Positions 1 through 4,592 of a stretch of 11,379 bases of DNA are shown here, in pieces. Location: contig JACRPD010000054.1 of NCBI GenBank assembly GCA_016214105.1, positions 1 through 11,379 on the forward strand, in the 5' to 3' direction. Position 1 is the stretch's first letter; every line of letters begins with the position of its first letter. Position numbers and translations under genes: made by a program. This stretch comes from Candidatus Magasanikiibacteriota bacterium. Lineage in GTDB: Bacteria; Patescibacteriota; Patescibacteriia; Magasanikbacterales; UBA922. Below the pieces are notes generated by a model. It saw nothing but the letters and a program-made list of their open reading frames with translations, was not told the DNA's origin and made no database searches.

Positions 1-1
1 T

Positions 2-30
2 TTGACAAAGACACTTAAGGGTGGTATACT
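2..30 (+). promoter_or_regulatory. Consensus sigma-70-type promoter
   Basis: TTGACA at 2-7, a 17-base spacer, and TATACT at 25-30, with TG at 22-23 giving an extended -10. The expected start is near 37. No plus-strand protein gene follows; the transcript meets an intrinsic terminator within about 70 bases, which is why a small RNA is proposed. Confidence 0.8.
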
Positions 31-36
31 TTAAAT

Positions 37-106
37 ACATTATTGCTCTTACGGTTCTTACTGTAAGAGACCCGAGATTCCTCCCGAAAGGGGGGTTTCG
101 TTTTTT
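37..106 (+). ncRNA. Candidate small RNA, about 70 nt
   Basis: I recognise no known RNA family here. The stretch lies between a consensus promoter (2-30) and a strong intrinsic terminator (73-106) and has no plausible reading frame. It folds into two hairpins: CTCTTAC at 46-52 pairs with GTAAGAG at 63-69, and the terminator stem follows at once. A second copy of TTCTTAC sits in the first loop (55-61). The RNA points at the 3' end of the convergent PemK-like toxin gene, and its U-tract overlaps that gene's stop codon at 105-107, so any read-through would be antisense to the toxin mRNA. Promoter and terminator are seen directly; the existence of a stable RNA and any regulatory role are inferred. 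It could also be the attenuated start of a transcript with no downstream gene. Confidence 0.5.
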
Positions 107-110
107 ATTT
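73..110 (+). terminator. Intrinsic terminator of the candidate small RNA
   Basis: CCTCCC (80-85) pairs with GGGGGG (90-95) around a GAAA loop. After a two-base bulge the stem continues with CGAGA (73-77) against TTTCG (96-100). Six T residues follow directly (101-106). There is no T-run on the other side, so it should work in the plus direction only. Confidence 0.85.
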
Positions 111-509
111 GATAATTTTCAAAATCTCGTCTTTGATCTTTAAATAATCAGCCTCCCCGATATCACCCAAATAACGCAACAACCTTTTTCTGCTCATAAC
201 TCTTAATTGCGAAAGGCTGATTGCATATTGTTCATTATTTTGTGTAAAAATATAATAGTACTTGCCAATTTTGACCTTGCTCGTAATTGGCAATGCCCAG
301 AATTGCTCATCATTAAATCTTTTAAAGACTAACACCGGCCGTTCAAAATTACAATTCTTACCATTTTGTTCCACGCCTACATTTTGACCAATACTAGCCC
401 ACCAAATCTGTTTTTCCTTGACCATGAAATCTTTTTCTGAAAAATGAATTTTAATTTTTATTTTTGTCCAATCAATAAATTTCTCTGCCACCTCTTTTAC
501 AATATTCAT
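105..509 (-). CDS. PemK/MazF-like toxin, solitary
   Basis: This 134-residue protein resembles the PemK/MazF family of endoribonuclease toxins, which cleave mRNA or other RNA. The recognisable core starts near residue 33 (KQIWWASIGQNVGVEQNGK), continues with the RPVLVFKRF strand (58-66) and the FWALPITSKVK stretch, and ends with SQLRVMSRKRLL, where the family has its conserved strand and helix. The first 30 residues are a charged helical extension that I associate with patescibacterial relatives. No antitoxin gene is next to it: upstream, 17 bases away, is tRNA-Gly, and downstream is a convergent candidate small RNA. I see no SD before the ATG at 509 and no clear promoter of its own, so it is probably read through from the tRNA. 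Family assignment is fairly secure; actual toxicity is not shown, and lone PemK proteins may have other roles. Confidence 0.8.
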   Translation of the reverse strand: MNIVKEVAEKFIDWTKIKIKIHFSEKDFMVKEKQIWWASIGQNVGVEQNGKNCNFERPVLVFKRFNDEQFWALPITSKVKIGKYYYIFTQNNEQYAISLSQLRVMSRKRLLRYLGDIGEADYLKIKDEILKIIK

Positions 510-526
510 ACGTTTGACATAAATTG

Positions 527-597
527 AGCGGAATACGGGAATCGAACCCGCATCCCCGGCTTGGGAAGCCGGTATACTACCACTGTACTAATTCCGC
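527..597 (-). tRNA. tRNA-Gly (anticodon CCC)
   Basis: The acceptor stem GCGGAAT (591-597) pairs with ATTCCGC (528-534), and the discriminator is U, as usual for bacterial tRNA-Gly. The anticodon stem CCGGC/GCCGG encloses the loop TTCCCAA, giving anticodon CCC. The T-loop is TTCGATT and the D-loop contains GG. CCA is not encoded. The 3' end is 17 bases from the PemK-like ATG. Confidence 0.95.
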
Positions 598-602
598 AGA
601 CA

Positions 603-644
603 AACCACCTCACCCCTCGCCCCTCTCCTTGGTAAGGAGAGGGG
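603..644. repeat. Dispersed palindromic element, copy A
   Basis: CCCCTCTCCTT at 620-630 and its exact complement at 634-644 form an 11-bp stem with a three-base loop. It is preceded by a CACC/CTC-rich flank (603-619). A very similar stem (CCCTCTCCT, loop GTG) occurs inside the FtsB-like gene at 1841-1861, so the window holds two copies of one family. Here it lies between the parvulin stop and tRNA-Gly. There is no good T-run on the minus strand after it, so I do not call it a terminator. Confidence 0.7.
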
Positions 645-657
645 TCTATTCTATTCT

Positions 658-1638
658 CTATTGTGCTGACTCAATCGCCGCAAACGGATTATGAATCGGA
701 ATATAAAATTTTACTTTGGCATTTTTGATGATGTCATCCATAAAAGCGACAAAATCCGGAGTGGTTCTTTTGTCATCAACTTTTACAATGTGATAACCGA
801 ATTGGGTCTTAACCAAATTCTCGCCCAACTGACCCTTTTCTAAAGCAAACACTGCCGCCTCAAACTCCGGTACCATCGCGCCTTTGCCGAACCAACCCAA
901 ATCTCCACCCGTGTCTTTCGTGCCGTCAGTGCCAAACTCGGCCGCGAGTTTGGCAAAATCCTCGCCAGCCTTAATTCTTTTTAACACACCTTCCGCCTGT
1001 TTTTTAATTTGAGCGTCGTCTTTGGCGTTTTCAACTTTAAACAAAATCTGGCTGGCTCTGACTTCCGGAACGGTAAATTTCGCGTATGCTTCGTCTGTGC
1101 TTTCCGAAAACGCTTTCTGAGTTTTTTGCTCCAAAACCAACGGCTTAATCACTTTATCTATATATTTTGCCAAAGTCCAACCGTATTTCTCACTCAATTC
1201 TTTCTCCGCATCCTCATCCGAACCAAGCTGGCCGATTGTCCTGGCTTTCATTTCCTCTATATCAGAATCTTCAACCGTTACTTTTAATTTTTTTGCCAAA
1301 TCGGCAATCATCGCGTTAGCCATTAATCGGCTGATAACTTGATCTGATTTTTGCTCTTCGGTAGTTTCAGGCGCTCCGCTTTGGCTGGCGTAGAATTTTT
1401 TTATCGTACCTAAATCATCCATATAATCCACGTAGGTAACTTTGAGACCATTTATTTTCGCTGCCGGCAACTGTAAAAATTTTGCTGTTGTTAATACTGC
1501 CTTATTCTCCGATAATTGTTTGGTTGAATACTTCACCCAACCTAAAAATACCAATGCCCCGACCACTACAATACTTAAAATCCCTAAGCCAAAAATTTGC
1601 GCGTTAGTTAATTTTTGTTGATTGTTTTGCTCGTCCAT
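658..1638 (-). CDS. Membrane-anchored parvulin-type peptidyl-prolyl isomerase
   Basis: This is a 326-residue foldase of the PrsA/SurA type, expected to help fold proteins on the outer face of the cytoplasmic membrane by cis-trans isomerisation of peptidyl-proline bonds. A short polar N-terminus is followed by one membrane helix (about 13-34) without a lipobox Cys, so it is a signal anchor and not a lipoprotein. Residues 55-180 form a helical SurA_N-like chaperone region. The PPIC domain covers about 191-290: RASQILF at its start, GGDLGWFGKGAMVPEFEAAVFAL in the middle, and FGYHIVKVDDKR at its end. The ATG at 1638 has no SD; the upstream 15 bases are AT-rich. It follows the FtsB-like gene by about 80 bases of octamer-repeat spacer and is probably in the same transcription unit. 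Client proteins are unknown. Confidence 0.9.
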   Translation of the reverse strand: MDEQNNQQKLTNAQIFGLGILSIVVVGALVFLGWVKYSTKQLSENKAVLTTAKFLQLPAAKINGLKVTYVDYMDDLGTIKKFYASQSGAPETTEEQKSDQVISRLMANAMIADLAKKLKVTVEDSDIEEMKARTIGQLGSDEDAEKELSEKYGWTLAKYIDKVIKPLVLEQKTQKAFSESTDEAYAKFTVPEVRASQILFKVENAKDDAQIKKQAEGVLKRIKAGEDFAKLAAEFGTDGTKDTGGDLGWFGKGAMVPEFEAAVFALEKGQLGENLVKTQFGYHIVKVDDKRTTPDFVAFMDDIIKNAKVKFYIPIHNPFAAIESAQ

Positions 1639-1653
1639 AGAAAATATTTAAGT

Positions 1654-1717
1654 GTTAAATTATTAAATTGCTAAATTGTTGTGGTGATGTAGTGGTGGCG
1701 TGATATAGTGGTGTGGT
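1654..1717. repeat. Degenerate octamer tandem repeat in the spacer
   Basis: Eight consecutive 8-base units can be read in one phase, starting GTTAAATT, ATTAAATT, GCTAAATT and then GTTGTGGT, GATGTAGT, GGTGGCGT, GATATAGT, GGTGTGGT. Every unit has T at positions 3 and 8. The base composition switches after the third unit but the period holds. The array fills nearly all of the spacer between the FtsB-like and parvulin genes and holds no obvious gene. Confidence 0.65.
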
Positions 1718-1719
1718 AA

Positions 1720-2175
1720 TCAATCGCTCGCCGGTAATTGCCGCCTCGTAAAATAATACCACCATTTGATAGGATTACTCAAGAGGGGCGAGACCTCACC
1801 GCCCGCCTGCGACGCTATGCGTGGCATTGCGGGCAGGCTACCCTCTCCTGTGAGGAGAGGGGGTGTCTCCACCTCCGGATTTGTTACCACCATAACATTT
1901 TCGCCCGGTTTTTTCAAATTCAACTCGGTGCGCGCCTTTTCCTCCACAAAAGCGTCGGAGGTAACATACTTCAAAATCTCCATTGATTCAAGTTTTTTGT
2001 GCTCAAGCCGTTTGACTTCATCTTGCAAAGCGTCGATTTCCTGCCGGATTTTATAATCTTGATAATAAGCCCGTCCATAGCCAATCGCGACTAAAATAGC
2101 CAAAATCAGCGCTATTAGCAAAAATAGGCGTGATCCAAAAAAACGCTTTAGGAAACCATGTTTTTCACGCTGCAT
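1720..2175 (-). CDS. FtsB/DivIC-like septum formation protein with repeat insertion
   Basis: This 151-residue single-pass membrane protein has the layout of the FtsB/DivIC family, small bitopic proteins of the division complex that join FtsL and FtsQ/DivIB at the septum. A basic N-terminus precedes one membrane helix (about 16-34), then a coiled coil rich in K, E and L (about 40-64), then the family-like stretch EEKARTELNLKKPGENVMVV (78-97). A short C-terminal segment NPIKWWYYF (134-142) resembles the WW-containing ends I associate with relatives. Between these, residues 105-133 are encoded exactly by a composite palindromic repeat (1777-1863), so they look like an in-frame insertion. The ATG at 2175 is only six bases from an extended -10 box, so the mRNA should be leaderless. 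Membership is judged from topology and short motifs, as this family is poorly conserved. Confidence 0.75.
   Translation of the reverse strand: MQREKHGFLKRFFGSRLFLLIALILAILVAIGYGRAYYQDYKIRQEIDALQDEVKRLEHKKLESMEILKYVTSDAFVEEKARTELNLKKPGENVMVVTNPEVETPPLLTGEGSLPAMPRIASQAGGEVSPLLSNPIKWWYYFTRRQLPASD
1777..1863. repeat. Composite palindromic element inside the FtsB-like CDS
   Basis: Two repeats appear nested. The inner one (1801-1838) begins GCCCGCCTGC and ends GCGGGCAGGC, forming an imperfect hairpin with a small inner stem ACGC/GCGT. It is flanked by the outer repeat: GAGGGGCGAGACCTC at 1783-1797 on the left, and CCCTCTCCT (1841-1849) / AGGAGAGGG (1853-1861) on the right. The right part matches copy A at 620-644. 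All three frames of the minus strand have to be considered, but the FtsB-like frame stays open across it. Confidence 0.7.
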
Positions 2176-2181
2176 AACTTT

Positions 2182-2190
2182 ATTATACCA
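2182..2190 (-). promoter_or_regulatory. Extended -10 promoter of the FtsB-like gene
   Basis: Read on the minus strand the sequence is TGGTATAAT, a perfect extended -10. Only six bases (AAAGTT) separate it from the ATG, so the expected start site is the A of the start codon itself. No good -35 box is visible, which extended -10 promoters tolerate. Confidence 0.7.
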
Positions 2191-2228
2191 CTAATTCAAC
2201 AATTTTGTTATATTTTTTTAATATCTCG

Positions 2229-2729
2229 TTAATATTTTCGCAACAATCGTTCTCGCAACTCATTAATTTCCTGCTGTAAATAAACCGGCTGTTTGATTTT
2301 GTCAATCACAATTTGAACTTTGCCATTGCCGGTTTGGATTTGCAAACTGCCATAACGAAAAATCGTGCCAAAAAAACCTTTGATTCTGCCGGACACGTCT
2401 TCAATCTGGCTATAAGGCACATCGGAAACTTCTTTATCAAAAAAACCGCGTTGGTCAATATCCACGATGCGGTCGGTTGTAATAATCAAAACATTTTTTT
2501 TCCAAATAAAAATCGTCCTGATAAAAACAAAAATACCAATGGCTACCGGCAAAAAAAACAAAACCTGCCCCCACCAACCATGATTAAAGAGCCAAAACAT
2601 GAAAAAGAACGGGGTGACAAACAGGACGAAAATCAAAATCCACGACCAAAAAAAAGTCGGACCGTAGCGGCTAACGACAGTAATAATTTTTTCCCTGTCC
2701 TTCAGCTTTATCTGCTTCTCAATGCCCAT
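2229..2729 (-). CDS. Bacterial PH-domain (bPH2/YdbS-like) membrane protein
   Basis: This 166-residue protein has two adjacent membrane helices (about 23-43 and 51-71, with a short HGWWGQ loop between) followed by a bacterial pleckstrin-homology domain (about 75-145). The run VLIITTDRIVDIDQRGFFDKEVSDVPYSQIEDVSGRIKGFFGTIFRYGSLQIQT has the order typical of the bPH2 family (PF03703): a strand with T-x-x-R, the S-x-I-x-D-V turn, and the G-x-L-x-I-x-T strand. The function of the family is not established; membrane association is clear. I start at the ATG at 2729; a longer frame to 2759 would need TTG and would overlap the upstream stop. The gene follows the Mur ligase stop by only 10 bases, so the two are very likely one operon. 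No SD is visible. Confidence 0.85.
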   Translation of the reverse strand: MGIEKQIKLKDREKIITVVSRYGPTFFWSWILIFVLFVTPFFFMFWLFNHGWWGQVLFFLPVAIGIFVFIRTIFIWKKNVLIITTDRIVDIDQRGFFDKEVSDVPYSQIEDVSGRIKGFFGTIFRYGSLQIQTGNGKVQIVIDKIKQPVYLQQEINELRERLLRKY

Positions 2730-2739
2730 AAATAAAAGC

Positions 2740-4143
2740 TCACAGAAACTCACGTACAATTTGGCGGTCGTCCCACGGAATCATTCGACCACCCCCCACA
2801 CACATCGCCTGCTCCGACCCTTTGCCGGTAATTAAAACCAAATCCCTCGCTTTCGCCATTTCTATCGCCTTTTTAATCGCCTCGCGCCGGTTTAAAACTT
2901 CAAACAAATCTTTTCCTAATTTTTTACCAACTTCTTGCGCGCCAGCGGAAACGGTTTTAATTATTTCCATCGGATCTTCATCGTACGGGTCTTCGTCAGT
3001 GACAATAAAAATATCCGCTTTCTCCCCCACCAACCTGCCAATCGGCATCCGTCTCGCTTTATCGCGTCCGCCTCCTGTTGATCCGCAGACATGGATAACT
3101 CGCGCTGGTTTACCATGAGCATGCCGAATGGGTTTTAATAAATCAGCGACTTGATACAACGCGGCCAAAGCCACCGGCTCAAAAGCGTAATCAACAATTA
3201 CCTTAAAATCTTCCGAGCTTGCTCGTCCTGAGCGACCAGAGGGAGTCGAAGGATGAATAAACTCAATCCGTCCGGGCGGCGCCTGTAAATCATTTACCGC
3301 TTTTTCTATCACTGACCAGCTCACATCCAACGCGCGCAAGACGCTGATTGCCGCCATAATATTCATGACATTGTGTTCGCCGAAGAGATGGGGGATGAAT
3401 GCCCTTTCACCCACTTTGAATGTCAGACCATCTTTACTTACGATTATATTTTCAGCGGTAATAGAAGACTTATGACTTATGACATAGGACTTAGCGTCAG
3501 ATCTACCAAAAACTATAAACTCGTCAAAATTTAATTTCAAAAATTCTTCAACATATTGACTGTTGCCATTAACGATACCTACTTTATTAATTTTTTCATA
3601 CGTCTTATGTCCTGACTTTATGGACTTTAAAGACTTTATGGACTTTTGACTCCCGACATATTCAAAAATTCCCAGCTTCGCCTTCTTGTAATTCTCAAAC
3701 CCTCCGTGAGCTTCTATGTGTTCGGGATATAAATTAGTTAAAATCATCATGTCGTAATTAATAAATCTGTTGCGGTATTGCAGATAACCCTCGGAAGTGG
3801 TTTCAACAATCGCGACCTGACAACCGGCGTCCGCCATCAAGCGCAGATAGCGCTGGATTTCCATCTTACCCAACATCGTCATTTTTTTATCATTCAACTT
3901 CTGCTCGCCGGCAATATAAAAATCCACGGTTGACAATGAACCGACTTTGTAACCGGCAGATTCCAACATCTGGCGAAGGAAGTGAATCACGCTTGATTTT
4001 CCGCTTGTGCCGGTAACGCCGATCACCAACATCTCTTCCGACGGATGATGATACTTCATTGCCCCGTACCACGCGTAAAACAGGTGGCGCAAATTGCGGA
4101 GTTTTTTTGGCAAGATATTTTTTAAGGCTGATTTGAGTGGCAT
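2740..4143 (-). CDS. Mur ligase family protein (MurE-like, no N-terminal domain)
   Basis: This 467-residue ATP-dependent ligase belongs to the Mur family that adds amino acids to peptidoglycan precursors. It has the ATP-binding P-loop VTGTSGKSS (43-51), the central-domain motif EHIEAHGGFENYKKAK (141-156) with the carbamylated-Lys region, HNVMNIMAAI (257-266), and the C-terminal domain with CGSTGGGRDKAR (353-364) and DEDPYDEDP (383-391) at the place where MurE proteins carry the DNPR-type substrate motif. The usual MurE N-terminal UDP-binding domain is missing: the P-loop starts only 42 residues in. So the substrate is uncertain and a MurE symbol is not given. Four stretches look like in-frame repeat insertions (165-183, 217-228, 296-311, 339-347). 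The ATG at 4143 lies nine bases from a -10 box. It is followed by the bPH2 gene 10 bases later. Confidence 0.88.
   Translation of the reverse strand: MPLKSALKNILPKKLRNLRHLFYAWYGAMKYHHPSEEMLVIGVTGTSGKSSVIHFLRQMLESAGYKVGSLSTVDFYIAGEQKLNDKKMTMLGKMEIQRYLRLMADAGCQVAIVETTSEGYLQYRNRFINYDMMILTNLYPEHIEAHGGFENYKKAKLGIFEYVGSQKSIKSLKSIKSGHKTYEKINKVGIVNGNSQYVEEFLKLNFDEFIVFGRSDAKSYVISHKSSITAENIIVSKDGLTFKVGERAFIPHLFGEHNVMNIMAAISVLRALDVSWSVIEKAVNDLQAPPGRIEFIHPSTPSGRSGRASSEDFKVIVDYAFEPVALAALYQVADLLKPIRHAHGKPARVIHVCGSTGGGRDKARRMPIGRLVGEKADIFIVTDEDPYDEDPMEIIKTVSAGAQEVGKKLGKDLFEVLNRREAIKKAIEMAKARDLVLITGKGSEQAMCVGGGRMIPWDDRQIVREFL
3104..3130. repeat. Possible inserted repeat in the Mur ligase CDS (RHAHGKPA segment)
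   Basis: This stretch encodes IRHAHGKPA between the helix ending VADLLKP and the strand RVIHVCGS. In related ligases these elements normally join with only a few residues. The segment contains CATG and GCATGC and looks like a dispersed element, but no second copy is in the window, so this is the weakest of the four calls. Confidence 0.35.
3214..3256. repeat. Dispersed palindromic element inside the Mur ligase CDS
   Basis: It contains CGAGCTTGCTCG (a 4-bp stem with CTTG loop) followed by TCCTGAGCG and GAGTCGAAGGA, whose TCCT (3226-3229) and AGGA (3250-3253) are the outer arms. It resembles the CCTTCGACTC...GCTCAGGA repeat that recurs in many bacterial genomes. It encodes about residues 296-310 of the ligase, HPSTPSGRSGRASS, just before the strand FKVIVDYA. 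Confidence 0.6.
3467..3494. repeat. Heptamer tandem repeat inside the Mur ligase CDS
   Basis: Four 7-base units lie head to tail: GACTTAT, GACTTAT, GACATAG, GACTTAG. They encode most of AKSYVISHKSS (217-227) in the ligase. Seven is not a multiple of three, so the array is read in all three phases along its length without meeting a stop. Confidence 0.75.
3614..3646. repeat. 18-base tandem repeat inside the Mur ligase CDS
   Basis: The 15-mer GACTTTATGGACTTT occurs exactly at 3614-3628 and 3632-3646, a period of 18 bases. On the coding strand it gives KSIKSL then KSIKSG (about 167-178). The flank 3600-3613 contains GTCTTATGTC, which resembles the heptamer repeat at 3467-3494. Confidence 0.8.
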
Positions 4144-4152
4144 AATACTTAC

Positions 4153-4181
4153 ATTCTATCTCATTTTGAAGGTCTTGACAA
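4153..4181 (-). promoter_or_regulatory. Promoter of the Mur ligase operon
   Basis: On the minus strand TTGTCA (4181-4176), a 17-base spacer, and TAGAAT (4158-4153). The ATG at 4143 is nine bases after the -10, so the transcript should have a leader of only about three bases. Its -35 box overlaps that of the divergent plus-strand promoter. Confidence 0.7.
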
Positions 4182-4203
4182 TAACAGAAATCTTGTTTAA
4201 AAT
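4175..4203 (+). promoter_or_regulatory. Promoter of the 99-aa membrane protein gene
   Basis: TTGACA (4175-4180), a 17-base spacer, and TAAAAT (4198-4203). The expected start is near 4210, giving a leader of about 32 bases that includes an AAGAGGA ribosome binding site. The -35 lies on the same bases, on the opposite strand, as that of the Mur ligase promoter. Confidence 0.75.
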
Positions 4204-4241
4204 GCCAAGCAAATCCACACAGATGGATTAAAAGAGGACAC

Positions 4242-4541
4242 TTGAACGTTTCCAAAGAGCGCGTGCTAGAGCGGTTCCAGCCCTCGCTCACCATCCTCAT
4301 CGCGACCATCATCATCGTTCTTTCTTTCCTATCTCTCATCGCCACACTATCGCCCGGCTTCTCCCACTTCAAAAATACCGCGAGCAGATGCCTCTTCTTG
4401 CTGGACATTCTGTTAGCAAACGCGGCGATCTTCGTCACCTTGCTCTCAAGGGAAATGCACCAATCCGGCATCCGCCTCACCAGCCGCGCCATCCTCGATT
4501 CTCTTCATGACCCGTCCGGGTCAACAAAGGGATCCAAGTAA
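4242..4541 (+). CDS. Small two-helix membrane protein, unknown function
   Basis: I do not recognise this 99-residue protein. It has two membrane helices, about 15-36 (LTILIATIIIVLSFLSLIATL) and 48-68 (ASRCLFLLDILLANAAIFVTL), a basic N-terminus, and a polar C-terminal tail ending SGSTKGSK. The start is a TTG at 4242 preceded closely by AAGAGGA; a GTG at 4263 is an alternative. It is the only plus-strand protein gene I support here, and the case rests on context: a near-consensus promoter (4175-4203), a ribosome binding site and a convergent hairpin terminator (4547-4571) fit its ends. Its codons are visibly GC-richer than those of the neighbours, like the gene at 6508-6858. A long minus-strand frame over the same bases (3890-4492) lacks such signals. 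Confidence 0.7.
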   Translation: MNVSKERVLERFQPSLTILIATIIIVLSFLSLIATLSPGFSHFKNTASRCLFLLDILLANAAIFVTLLSREMHQSGIRLTSRAILDSLHDPSGSTKGSK

Positions 4542-4546
4542 ACCAA

Positions 4547-4582
4547 GACCGCCCTGCAACATCGGGCGGTCAATGCATTTTA
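4547..4582. terminator. Hairpin terminator between convergent genes
   Basis: GACCGCCC (4547-4554) pairs with GGGCGGTC (4564-4571) over a nine-base loop. On the plus strand AATGCATTTT follows; on the minus strand TTGGTTT follows. The T-runs are modest on both sides, so it probably serves the 99-aa gene (ending 4541) and also DUF2207 (ending 4593). Confidence 0.65.
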
Positions 4583-4592
4583 GACAAATACT

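Noticed and set aside
105..660. Antitoxin gene for the PemK-like toxin
   Set aside because: I searched both flanks; tRNA-Gly lies directly upstream and no small frame with DNA-binding or antitoxin character exists.
1009..1287. 92-aa plus-strand frame inside the parvulin gene
   Set aside because: Antisense shadow of a well-defined domain; no start or promoter signals.
3890..4492. 200-aa minus-strand frame over the divergent promoter region
   Set aside because: It overlaps the start of the Mur ligase in another frame and the whole plus-strand 99-aa gene, has a composition without domain features, and has no start signals.
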